Assembly (NCBI GenBank): GCA_035289165.1
Contig: DATDYA010000012.1
Span: 1 to 52,112 of the forward strand
Length of the DNA stretch: 52,112 nt
Direction of reading: 5' to 3'
Source: DATDYA01 sp035289165
GTDB lineage: Bacteria; Patescibacteriota; Patescibacteriia; Magasanikbacterales; GWA2-37-8
Below the pieces are notes generated by a model, which did not search any database, had not been told where the DNA came from, and saw nothing but the letters and a program-made list of their open reading frames with translations. The translations under genes and the position numbers were made by a program. This document shows positions 1 through 7,192 of the stretch, piece by piece. Numbering within the stretch: position 1 is the first letter of the stretch; each line of letters starts with the position of its first letter.

Positions 1-1
1 T

Positions 2-124
2 TCTTTAGATGGCTACTTTAACCGGCTGAAAGGTTTACTGAATGTCCACCGGGGATTAAGTCCTAAAAGACGGTACCGAATGATTGTGGAAATATTTAAG
101 GGGAAGGGTGATTCTAGGTCCTAA
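2..124 (+). CDS. Transposase, C-terminal remnant (partial at left edge)
   Basis: An open frame enters from the left edge and stops at 122-124, giving 40 residues. It contains a Tyr-Phe-Asn-Arg-Leu-Lys stretch and an HRGLS-x-x-(K/R)R block. The VHRGLSPKRR segment resembles the last part of transposases of the IS256/IS1249 type, where an HRG motif precedes the C-terminus. The start and the catalytic part lie outside the window, so it cannot be told whether the element is complete. Family assignment rests on this short motif alone. Confidence 0.45.
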   Translation, partial: SLDGYFNRLKGLLNVHRGLSPKRRYRMIVEIFKGKGDSRS

Positions 125-175
125 TATTTTCTATTTAACCACAAAAAAAGAAACATTAGATTAAATAAGAAAAAC

Positions 176-207
176 AAAAACAGCCCGACAATTTGTCGGG
201 CTGTTTT
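176..207. terminator. Bidirectional intrinsic terminator
   Basis: A 10-bp perfect stem (181-190 with 194-203, CAGCCCGACA/TGTCGGGCTG) with a 3-nt loop is flanked by A-rich sequence on the left and TTTT on the right. It can end both the plus-strand transposase remnant and the minus-strand gene at 221-1060. Confidence 0.8.
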
Positions 208-220
208 AAAAATAAAATTT

Positions 221-1060
221 TTACTTTTCTATTACCATTCCATCTATCTTAATCTTTCCTGCTTTGTAATTATCGTTTACTGCTAAAACTTTACCAACTT
301 CTTCTTTAAGACTTTGTAGCTCTTCCGGTGTAGAAGCAAATATAATAATAATAAAAGGGTGGTTTGGTGAATCAAATTTCTCACCTAGTCCGTGATGACC
401 TAAGGCAATATTAGCTGCCACTCTTACTTCTTCATTAGTGTATTCAACTGGTAAATATTTTCTTTCTACCACAAAACCCATTGGCAGCCCGACCTCAATA
501 TCTGGGTTAAAACCACCAACAGCATCAAAGTACACCACTCGTGCTGTATGAAAGTCTTTTGGTCGTTCCATCTCTTTAACGTCAATATGACTAGTTTCTA
601 CCTCATGCCCCATTCGACCCATTTCATCGGCAACTTTTATAACCCAGTCTTTGGCACAGGCTTCAATGTCTTCAGCCTTAACGTCTTCTGGCTTCATGCC
701 AGGGTTATCCCGACGATAAGCCAGACCGGCCGCTCCACAACCACCATGGCTGGTTAAATGAGTTATGCCTCGCTCGATGAATAACTCAGCCACTTTTCTA
801 ACTCTTTCTCCTTCGTTGGCCGCCGGATACAAAATACCTGACCCAGCCATACAAAATTTTCCTTCTCCATTGACATCTTTATGAGCCGTGCCCTCATCCA
901 TACACACTACACATTTTAGTTCGGGTAAAAAAGCTCTTTTTAAATCTGGAAACTCGCGCTTAAAATATACACCAGCACCTTCAGAATTTAACATTTCTAT
1001 TTCATCGTCTCCCTCCAACCACGCCGTATCTCTAGACTTTGCTTCGTTTTCATCGTACAT
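221..1060 (-). CDS. Beta-carbonic-anhydrase-like zinc protein, function unproven
   Basis: A 279-residue soluble protein. Around residue 53 it has C-M-D-E-G and around 105 it has H-G-G-C-G, so Cys53, His105 and Cys108 match the spacing of the zinc ligands of beta-carbonic anhydrases (C-x-D-x-R ... H-x-x-C). Asp55 of the catalytic dyad is present, but the Arg that normally pairs with it is replaced by Gly57, and the C-terminal half (to residue 279) is not recognised. It may bind zinc without being a standard carbonic anhydrase. It is the only gene between the terminator at 181-203 and its own divergent promoter (1095-1123). I recognise the motif pair, not a named family. Confidence 0.55.
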   Translation of the reverse strand: MYDENEAKSRDTAWLEGDDEIEMLNSEGAGVYFKREFPDLKRAFLPELKCVVCMDEGTAHKDVNGEGKFCMAGSGILYPAANEGERVRKVAELFIERGITHLTSHGGCGAAGLAYRRDNPGMKPEDVKAEDIEACAKDWVIKVADEMGRMGHEVETSHIDVKEMERPKDFHTARVVYFDAVGGFNPDIEVGLPMGFVVERKYLPVEYTNEEVRVAANIALGHHGLGEKFDSPNHPFIIIIFASTPEELQSLKEEVGKVLAVNDNYKAGKIKIDGMVIEK

Positions 1061-1094
1061 AAATTTTAAATTTAAAAATAAATTAGACCTAAAT

Positions 1095-1123
1095 ATTTAA
1101 ACAAATTTTCGAATATTTGTCAA
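1095..1123 (-). promoter_or_regulatory. Sigma70-type promoter of the carbonic-anhydrase-like gene
   Basis: On the minus strand TTGACA (1118-1123) is followed after 17 nt by TTAAAT (1095-1100). Transcription would start about 25-30 nt before the ATG at 1060. The -35 is perfect and the -10 is weak. Confidence 0.5.
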
Positions 1124-1363
1124 TGTTCGACATAACAAAAAATATTTTATAAATTTTATTTACCTGTGCATAACTTTACTTGACGCTATTCCCTTTTTCT
1201 ACAGATGTATTATAATATCTATAGGTCGATAGAAATTTTTTTACATCAATGCTTGTGTGTAAAAAAAATATTCTTCATAAAAATTTTATTCTCGCGATCG
1301 CGAGTAGAAAATATTTCTCATTCATTGCTCACTCGAGAATGAATTTGAAAGGGGGTGACACTT
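1124..1363. other. Intergenic leader region of the basic peptide gene
   Basis: The 303-nt gap 1061-1363 has no gene. Besides the minus promoter it holds a perfect -10 hexamer TATAAT on the plus strand at 1211-1216 (the nearest TTGACG, 1180-1185, is 25 nt away, too far for a normal pair). It also holds a perfect 14-nt palindrome CTCGCGATCGCGAG at 1291-1304 flanked by ATTTT/AAAAT, a 7-bp hairpin (ATTCATT 1320-1326 with AATGAAT 1338-1344), and the ribosome binding site at 1349-1358. The plus-strand leader would be about 140 nt and structured. Confidence 0.4.
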
Positions 1364-1477
1364 ATGCCAGCTAAAAAACGCAAAGTGGCCAAGAAGAGAG
1401 CTGCTCCTAAGAAAAGAAAAGTAGCCAAGAGAAAAGCCGCTCCAAAGAAACGCAAGGCCGCTAAGAAGAGAAAATAA
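1364..1477 (+). CDS. 37-residue Lys/Arg-rich histone-H1-like peptide
   Basis: An open frame of 37 codons uses only Met, Pro, Ala, Lys, Arg and Val; 22 of 37 residues are Lys or Arg. It consists of imperfect repeats of an (A)APKKRK-x-A-K unit, like the C-terminal tails of histone H1-like and chlamydial Hc1 nucleoid proteins. The ATG follows a near-perfect anti-SD match AAAGGGGGTGA with 5 nt spacing, one of the two strongest in the window, and an intrinsic terminator follows, so it is a genuine single-gene unit. It probably binds DNA or RNA non-specifically. No domain beyond composition can be assigned. Confidence 0.75.
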   Translation: MPAKKRKVAKKRAAPKKRKVAKRKAAPKKRKAAKKRK

Positions 1478-1493
1478 TACTTCTCTAAATTAA

Positions 1494-1523
1494 AAGTCCT
1501 CCGTCTAGGAGGGCTTTTTTTGT
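1494..1523 (+). terminator. Intrinsic terminator of the basic peptide gene
   Basis: AGTCCTCC (1495-1502) pairs with GGAGGGCT (1508-1515) with one G-T pair, followed by seven T residues. It lies 17 nt after the stop codon. Confidence 0.8.
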
Positions 1524-1540
1524 TTTCATTAAGCCAAAAA

Positions 1541-2803
1541 CTAAAGTAAGGATTTTTGTTTCCCCCGCTCTTTTTCTATTTCAACTTCTATCTGCCCAAA
1601 TTCTCCATCATAGCCAGGGATAATTTTTGTTTTCCCTTCCCGCATGTTTTTAATTGCTTCACCAATTTCTAAATAATTACTAACTTTTTCTATTTCTTCT
1701 GTTTCAACATGTAACAAAATATTAAATTCGCTACCAAAATGTTTAATCAGATGATTATATTCACTCACAACTTTCTTACTTTTTGTTCCCACACCTAATA
1801 CTGAAGACAATATTTCACTTAAAGGAATAATATACCGATGAGGAATAAATTTATTTGAATCAATATCTTTTTCTTCTCGATCCGCTAAATCATCCACGCG
1901 ATGTAAAACACCAATGGTTAACTCTTTATGACAAACGGGACAAATATTTTTCAATTTCTTGGTTTCTTTCGGGTTTAAGCTTATTTTACAATCCCGATGA
2001 CCGTCGTAATGGTACTTACCTTCTTCCGGATAAAATTCTATTGTATACAAAAAACTCTTTTTGTCTCCACTTTTTATTATCTCCGTAATCTTTGTATAAT
2101 TTACCTCCTTTTCATCTTTAAAACCAAAAACATTAGCTTCCCGGCCTAGTTTATCTAGGCTGTGGGCATCGGAATTAGAGACTAAAACTATATTATCTAG
2201 TGCACTTAAACGCCGATTCATAACCGGATCACTAGATAGTCCGGTTTCTATGGCTCTAATGTGAGGCGTTAACTCCTCAAAACAATCTTCAAGGCGGTCA
2301 TAGCCGCTTTTCGACCCGAAAACCGCAAACCAGGGTGTCCAGGCGTGCGCTGGGATCATCATAAACCTGGGGTCTATCTCTAACATTATTTTTAACAGCT
2401 CTTTAGCCGGCAACCCCATAATCGGCCGACCATCCGAACGGATATTTACCCCACGGTCTTCTAATGCCTGGTTTAGTTTAGCGACCGCCTTTAGATTGGG
2501 GGCAAGCAAAACCAAATGTAAGCGCCTGGTCGCCTCTTTATGTTTATATATACAAGACACTTCCGTGCCTAAGATAAACCTCGTTGGTGAGTCTAAATCT
2601 TTCAATTTATACAATCCTTCCGCAACTTCTACCAGACTCTCCTCAATATGTCGAAACCAGGCCGGGTGAGTAAAGTCCCCGGTCGCCACAATGTCTATCC
2701 CTTTGGTCTCACAGGCTTTCGCAATTTTTGGCAACTCTAAATCCTTCGAACAAGCGCGCGAATAACGAGAATGGATATGGAGATCGAGGATTTTTTCTAA
2801 CAT
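1541..2803 (-). CDS. Endonuclease Q-type PHP-domain DNA repair nuclease
   Basis: A 420-residue protein with an N-terminal PHP phosphoesterase domain. D-L-H-I-H (His9, His11), G-T-E (Glu81), P-A-H-A-W (His153) and S-D-A-H (Asp212, His214) are the expected metal ligands. A Cys-rich finger follows (Cys272, C-P-V-C at 288-291), then a region with L-H-R-V-D-D. This order is that of the endonuclease Q family, which nicks DNA 5' to deaminated bases such as uracil and hypoxanthine. It starts 2 nt after the VOC gene and is the last gene of the minus-strand run that begins upstream at 14488. Family assignment is firm; activity is inferred. Confidence 0.8.
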   Translation of the reverse strand: MLEKILDLHIHSRYSRACSKDLELPKIAKACETKGIDIVATGDFTHPAWFRHIEESLVEVAEGLYKLKDLDSPTRFILGTEVSCIYKHKEATRRLHLVLLAPNLKAVAKLNQALEDRGVNIRSDGRPIMGLPAKELLKIMLEIDPRFMMIPAHAWTPWFAVFGSKSGYDRLEDCFEELTPHIRAIETGLSSDPVMNRRLSALDNIVLVSNSDAHSLDKLGREANVFGFKDEKEVNYTKITEIIKSGDKKSFLYTIEFYPEEGKYHYDGHRDCKISLNPKETKKLKNICPVCHKELTIGVLHRVDDLADREEKDIDSNKFIPHRYIIPLSEILSSVLGVGTKSKKVVSEYNHLIKHFGSEFNILLHVETEEIEKVSNYLEIGEAIKNMREGKTKIIPGYDGEFGQIEVEIEKERGKQKSLL

Positions 2804-2805
2804 AA

Positions 2806-3219
2806 CTAATTTTTTTCAAAAAATACCTCCAGCCTTAAACCGTCTGGGTCAGTAAAAAATACCGCATAATAAATTTCGTCGCCATAATCCGGATAATTCT
2901 GCGGCGGCTCAGTAACTATAACTTTATTTTCCAGCAGATGTTTATAAAAACGATCGACTTTCTCTTTACTGTCCGTAGAAATAGCCAGGTGGTGCAAACC
3001 AATACGATAACGATTAAATGTATCATTGGAAAATTCTTTGTGTCCCTGAAAAATAGCTAGATACAAAGGAAAACTGTCAATGCCAAAATACATTTTTTCT
3101 TCATCTTCAAAAGCTAGTTCAAAATTAAAAAAACTAAATACCTTCTTATACCACGTCTTTGACTTTACTAAATCTTTAACTGTCAGAACAATGTGGCCTT
3201 TTGGGTTATGCTCGTTCAT
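2806..3219 (-). CDS. VOC (glyoxalase/bleomycin resistance) family protein
   Basis: A 137-residue single-domain protein with the beta-alpha-beta-beta-beta pattern of the vicinal oxygen chelate fold. An early G-H-I-V-L-T-V segment, a central H-H-L-A-I-S and a late D-P-D-G-L-R-L-E-V-F carry the usual metal-ligand positions. The substrate cannot be told from sequence; members include glyoxalases, dioxygenases and antibiotic-binding proteins. It is packed between the pseudouridine synthase (5 nt upstream) and the endonuclease Q gene (2 nt downstream), so it is probably co-transcribed. Confidence 0.75.
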   Translation of the reverse strand: MNEHNPKGHIVLTVKDLVKSKTWYKKVFSFFNFELAFEDEEKMYFGIDSFPLYLAIFQGHKEFSNDTFNRYRIGLHHLAISTDSKEKVDRFYKHLLENKVIVTEPPQNYPDYGDEIYYAVFFTDPDGLRLEVFFEKN

Positions 3220-3224
3220 ATATA

Positions 3225-3875
3225 TTAATGCCAGGCAGGATTAAACGACAGATTTTTTCTTTCTTTAGTGGTAGCTGTCTCAAACTCTAGATTGACTGCC
3301 GCTAGGGCAATTACCCCCGTTCTCCAAGTTTCTTTCGCCCCATATTTCTTATCCCCCACGATTGGGTGCCCAATATGGGATAACTGGGAACGAATCTGGT
3401 GTGGCCGGCCAGTTTTTAGGTTTATTTTTAAAAGCGTATTACCTTCTACTTCTTTAATCTTCTCATAATCTAACTCCGCTCGCAAACTATCCGGAACATC
3501 CTGATCAAATACCTGAACAACATTTTTTTGCTCGTCTTTTATCAAAAAGTTAACTAGGGTATCTCGTGTTTTTTTTACCTTCCCCTCGACTAAAGCCTCA
3601 TAGGTCTTTTTCACTTCATGGTTTCTAAACTGCTCACTCAATCGCGAGGCTCCTTTACTGGTTTTAGCAAATAAAACTATACCTTCTACTCCCCGATCTA
3701 AACGATGAAGTAATCCAAGAAAAACATTCCCCTTTTTGGCATATTTTTCCTTTAAATAACCCCTTACCACATCCATTAGACTTTGATCTCCCGTTGCATC
3801 CCCTTGTACTAAAACACCAGCTGGTTTGTAGACCGCGATTAAATGGTTGTCTTCATATAAAACTTTTAACGTCAT
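3225..3875 (-). CDS. RluA-family pseudouridine synthase
   Basis: The protein is 216 residues from the chosen start and converts uridine to pseudouridine in rRNA or tRNA. H-R-L-D-R-G at residues 57-62 holds the catalytic Asp60; Y-K-P-A-G near residue 16 and a late G-R-P-H-Q-I-R-S complete the RluA signature. No S4 domain is seen. An upstream in-frame ATG at 3908 exists, but the ATG at 3875 overlaps the stop of the methyltransferase gene as ATGA, the usual coupling in this run, so 3875 is preferred. The exact target uridine is unknown. Confidence 0.85.
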   Translation of the reverse strand: MTLKVLYEDNHLIAVYKPAGVLVQGDATGDQSLMDVVRGYLKEKYAKKGNVFLGLLHRLDRGVEGIVLFAKTSKGASRLSEQFRNHEVKKTYEALVEGKVKKTRDTLVNFLIKDEQKNVVQVFDQDVPDSLRAELDYEKIKEVEGNTLLKINLKTGRPHQIRSQLSHIGHPIVGDKKYGAKETWRTGVIALAAVNLEFETATTKERKNLSFNPAWH

Positions 3876-4750
3876 ACCTTGGCGCCCCAGCGGGCAAAAA
3901 TACCACATGGCAAAAGACGTTTTCCTTTACTTTCTTCGATCGTCAATTCCCCTATTTCTATTTGCCCTCCGCGATTTTTAAAATAACTTTCAAGATTGTT
4001 GGCGTAAGCAATCGCCGAATATCCCGAGGCATATCCATTCAGCAAGAAAAACAACGGTTCGGGAGACAATACTTCTTGGCACAAATCCATCAGTTCCAAA
4101 AAGTGATCCTCAATCTTCCAGAGTTCCTTATTCGGCCCATGTCCAAAAGCTGGCGGATCTAAAATTACCCCATCATAACGACGCCCACGTTTAATTTCAC
4201 GTTTTACATAGACGCGCGCATCATCCAAAATCCACCGTATTGGCTTGCCTTCGAGCCCAGACAAAGCGGCGTTGTCTCTTGCCCAGCCAATCGCCACTTT
4301 TGAGCCATCCACATGACAAACCTCGGCTCCAGCCTTAGCGGCGGCTAGCGTCGCGCCACCAGTATAGCCAAAAAGGTTTAAAACCGAAACTTTTCTTTTG
4401 GCTCCAATAATTTTCTTCAGCACCCACTCCCAATTTCCTACTTGTTCCGGGAATACTCCAGTGTGTTTAAAGGCTGAAGGTCTAATCCAAAATTTAAGGC
4501 CAGCTAACTCAATTGGCCAACGCTCTGGTACCTCCTTTTTTACCTGCCAACCAGATTTTTCTGCTTCCCGACGAAAAAAGGCGTCAACATTATTCCAATC
4601 TTTGTCTCCTAAACTTTTTTTCCAAAGCGCTTGAGGATCGGGACGAGATAAAACCACGTTTCCGTAACGCTCCATTTTCTCACCCAAACCGCTGTCTATT
4701 AATTCAAAGTCTTGGCTCGGTTTAGTTGTTAAAACCGTTAATTCGTTCAT
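3872..4750 (-). CDS. Class I SAM-dependent (rRNA) methyltransferase
   Basis: A 292-residue protein with a Rossmann methyltransferase core. Motif I is L-N-L-F-G-Y-T-G-G at about 124-132, the acidic end of strand 2 is H-V-D-G-S at 146-150, and motif IV is D-P-P-A-F-G at 198-203. The N-terminal part (W-x-I-R-P-S-A-F-K-H-T-G-V-F-P-E-Q) is as in the RlmI/RlmK-like group that modifies 23S rRNA cytosine or guanine. It overlaps malic enzyme upstream and pseudouridine synthase downstream by 4 nt each, so two RNA-modification genes are translationally coupled. Confidence 0.8.
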   Translation of the reverse strand: MNELTVLTTKPSQDFELIDSGLGEKMERYGNVVLSRPDPQALWKKSLGDKDWNNVDAFFRREAEKSGWQVKKEVPERWPIELAGLKFWIRPSAFKHTGVFPEQVGNWEWVLKKIIGAKRKVSVLNLFGYTGGATLAAAKAGAEVCHVDGSKVAIGWARDNAALSGLEGKPIRWILDDARVYVKREIKRGRRYDGVILDPPAFGHGPNKELWKIEDHFLELMDLCQEVLSPEPLFFLLNGYASGYSAIAYANNLESYFKNRGGQIEIGELTIEESKGKRLLPCGIFARWGAKV

Positions 4751-5877
4751 ATATTTTGGATTGCTTTAGAGATTACTTTACTCACCTCTTTGTCTAAAGG
4801 ATTAGGCAAAATTTTGTCCCGACTTAAATCTGTTACATATTCCGCCAAAGCTCGAGCGGCTCTAAGTTTCATTTCCACGGTTAAAGACTTAATCTTTCCA
4901 TCCAAAAGACCGCGAAAAATACCAGGAAACGAAAGTACGTTATTCACCTGATTAGGAAAATCACTGCGGCCGCTAGCGACAATGTAAGCACCGGAATCTC
5001 GGGCTAAATCCGGCATAATTTCTGGTGTCGGATTAGCGAGTGCCATAACAATCGACTTCTCACCCATGCTTTTAACCATCTCGCCTGAGACGACGTTTCC
5101 CTTACTAACTCCAATAAACACATCTGCCCCGATCATCGCTACAATCAAGCCTCCGGTACGTTTATCTGGATTAGTTATTTTAGCTAAATCTTTTTTTACA
5201 TCATTTAGATCACCCCGACCATCATAAACAATACCTTTTGAATCTACTAGATAAAGATTTTTTACACCACCAGCCATCAAAAGTTTGGTTATAGCCACCC
5301 CGGCCGCTCCCACCCCGTTTACTACTACGCGTATTTCTTCGATTTTCTTGTCGACTAACTCCAAAGCGTTTAAAATCGCCGCCAAAACCACCACTGCCGT
5401 CCCGTGTTGATCATCATGAAAAACTGGAATATCTAACATCTTATCTAGCCTTTCTTCAATTTCAAAACATCTGGGCGCCGAAATATCTTCCAAGTGTATT
5501 CCACCAAACATTGGTGAAATAAGTTCGACTGTTCGAATGATCTCCTCTGTGTCTTGAGTTTTTAAAGCGATTGGCACAGCGTCGACATCGGAAAATTCTT
5601 TATATAAAATACATTTACCTTCCATAACCGGCAGACTCGCTTCTGGGCCGATATTACCCAAGCCCAAAACCGCACTACCATCAGTTACGACCGCCACCAA
5701 ATTATTTTTACGAGTTAAATCATAGACCCGAGCGGGATTTTCGACAATGGCCTCGCAAACCTTGGCCACTCCCGGGGTGTACGCCAAACTTAAATCCTCG
5801 CGTGTTGCGAGTTTGGCGCGAGATTTTATCTCAAACTTTCCTCTTAATTCTTCGTGATAAATAATTGGATCCATCAT
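4747..5877 (-). CDS. NAD(P)-dependent malic enzyme
   Basis: A 376-residue enzyme catalysing oxidative decarboxylation of malate to pyruvate. The Y-T-P-G-V segment (33-37) holds the catalytic Tyr, Lys88 in M-E-G-K is the general base, H-D-D-Q-H-G-T at 154-160 binds the metal and substrate, and N-G-V-G-A-A-G at 187-193 is the nucleotide loop. The length fits the short bacterial form without the phosphotransacetylase extension. In a genome with a pyruvate/2-oxoacid:ferredoxin oxidoreductase at 9.0-11.6 kb it would feed pyruvate to that enzyme. It overlaps its neighbours by 4 nt on both sides. Confidence 0.9.
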   Translation of the reverse strand: MMDPIIYHEELRGKFEIKSRAKLATREDLSLAYTPGVAKVCEAIVENPARVYDLTRKNNLVAVVTDGSAVLGLGNIGPEASLPVMEGKCILYKEFSDVDAVPIALKTQDTEEIIRTVELISPMFGGIHLEDISAPRCFEIEERLDKMLDIPVFHDDQHGTAVVVLAAILNALELVDKKIEEIRVVVNGVGAAGVAITKLLMAGGVKNLYLVDSKGIVYDGRGDLNDVKKDLAKITNPDKRTGGLIVAMIGADVFIGVSKGNVVSGEMVKSMGEKSIVMALANPTPEIMPDLARDSGAYIVASGRSDFPNQVNNVLSFPGIFRGLLDGKIKSLTVEMKLRAARALAEYVTDLSRDKILPNPLDKEVSKVISKAIQNI

Positions 5878-6209
5878 AATAAATTAATTCTAAATTCTAA
5901 ACCGTAATTTTTAAATCCTAATTCTTCATACCATTTGTGTAGTTTGTCTCGGCCATGACGACTAGTTCCAACCAACTTATAACAACCTTGTTTTTTAGCT
6001 TCCTCAATCATCTCTTTTATAATCTCTCCTCCCAACCCCTGCCCCCGATAGGCCTCGTCCACAACTAAATACTCCAAGAAACCAAACGGTTCTTCGTGAT
6101 AATCATTTTTTAAGATATATAAATAAGCGCTACCGATTTCTTTATCATTGTCTCGAAGTACAAAGCGTATTGCTTTTCCAAAATCTTTTTCTTCCTTTAC
6201 TACGTGCAT
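5874..6209 (-). CDS. GNAT-family N-acetyltransferase
   Basis: A 111-residue single GNAT domain. F-L-E-Y-L-V-V-D-E-A-Y-R-G-Q-G-L-G at about 43-59 is the acetyl-CoA pyrophosphate-binding motif A (R-x-x-G-x-G), and W-Y-E-E-L-G-F-K near the end is the terminal motif. The acceptor is unknown. The stop overlaps the start of the malic enzyme gene, and the yvcK-like gene ends 1 nt upstream. Confidence 0.8.
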   Translation of the reverse strand: MHVVKEEKDFGKAIRFVLRDNDKEIGSAYLYILKNDYHEEPFGFLEYLVVDEAYRGQGLGGEIIKEMIEEAKKQGCYKLVGTSRHGRDKLHKWYEELGFKNYGLEFRINLL

Positions 6210-6210
6210 A

Positions 6211-7182
6211 TTATTTTAAAGACTTTTTAAAATATTCACCTAATCTATCACTACAAAGTCCTCCACCAGTTCTTTCATAATCGACACCGACCACTTTCCG
6301 ATCTTTCAAATTATCTAAATCAATTTTAAACACCCCCCATCCTTTGCGGCGATACATTGCTTTTTCTCCTCTTGTTAGTTCGTGACTATTATAAACTACT
6401 AGATCTACCGACCGCGGCAAATACTCTTCTAAAACTTTGACCATTTCACTTAAATTATCTGGCCCATGCTCACCATCTACCGGGTGGGCATTGCCCGCAT
6501 TAAAGATAATTTTGGCTTTAGACCTTTTGATCGCCTCTTTTACACCCTTCGGCAACAAGGAAGCTATTAAACTTGTAAACAGCTCTCCCGGGCCAATAAC
6601 TATATATTCAGCCTCTAAAATTGCCTGGCGCGCTCCGGGATAAATCTGTCCATCCGGCTCAAGCCAAACCTTTTTTATCTTTAATTCTTTTGGATAAGTC
6701 GGGTCACTTAAATTTATTTCACCTTTGACTATTTTACCACTGCTCAACATGCCAACCAAATATGTCTGTTCGAGCGTGGCGGGATAAGCGTGACCAACTG
6801 ATTCTAAAACCTCTTCTAGGGCTCGGAGGGACCTAACGAAGTCGCCTTCCTCTAAAGCGACGAGGGTGATAAACAAATTACCGATGTTCGGTCCGCGCTT
6901 CGCTTTTAATTTTTTATTGATGTTAGTTAAACCACTTATTCTATTTTTGTAGAATATCCGCTTTAAAAGCGGATAAGAATATTTTGACATCGCCAAGACT
7001 GCTCGCATTATATCTCCTGGTGGTAGCACTTTGAAATATTTTCTTAAGGCCCCGGTTGATCCGCCGTCATCGCTCATTGTAGTAACCGAAGAAATATCAA
7101 AACTTACTGAATGGTTTTTCAGAGCGACCAAGGAAACCGCCGCACCATTCCCTCCACCCATGACAACAACTTTCTTTTTCAT
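6211..7182 (-). CDS. yvcK: YvcK/CofD-like gluconeogenesis and cell-envelope factor
   Basis: A 323-residue protein from the chosen start. V-V-V-M-G-G-G-N-G at the N-terminus and a nearby T-M-S-D-D-G-G-S-T-G are the signature of the YvcK family, which binds UDP-sugars and in Bacillus links carbon supply to peptidoglycan synthesis. The later G-P-G-E-L-F-T-S-L-I segment also fits. An in-frame ATG at 7209 lies inside glmS; 7182, 10 nt after the glmS stop and directly before M-K-K-K-V-V-V, is the better start. Being next to glmS fits a role in amino-sugar supply. Confidence 0.85.
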   Translation of the reverse strand: MKKKVVVMGGGNGAAVSLVALKNHSVSFDISSVTTMSDDGGSTGALRKYFKVLPPGDIMRAVLAMSKYSYPLLKRIFYKNRISGLTNINKKLKAKRGPNIGNLFITLVALEEGDFVRSLRALEEVLESVGHAYPATLEQTYLVGMLSSGKIVKGEINLSDPTYPKELKIKKVWLEPDGQIYPGARQAILEAEYIVIGPGELFTSLIASLLPKGVKEAIKRSKAKIIFNAGNAHPVDGEHGPDNLSEMVKVLEEYLPRSVDLVVYNSHELTRGEKAMYRRKGWGVFKIDLDNLKDRKVVGVDYERTGGGLCSDRLGEYFKKSLK

Positions 7183-7192
7183 ATTTTTAATT

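Noticed and set aside
1180..1216. TTGACG ... TATAAT as a promoter for the basic peptide gene
   Set aside because: The spacer is 25 nt, too long; only the -10 hexamer is kept as a weak candidate.
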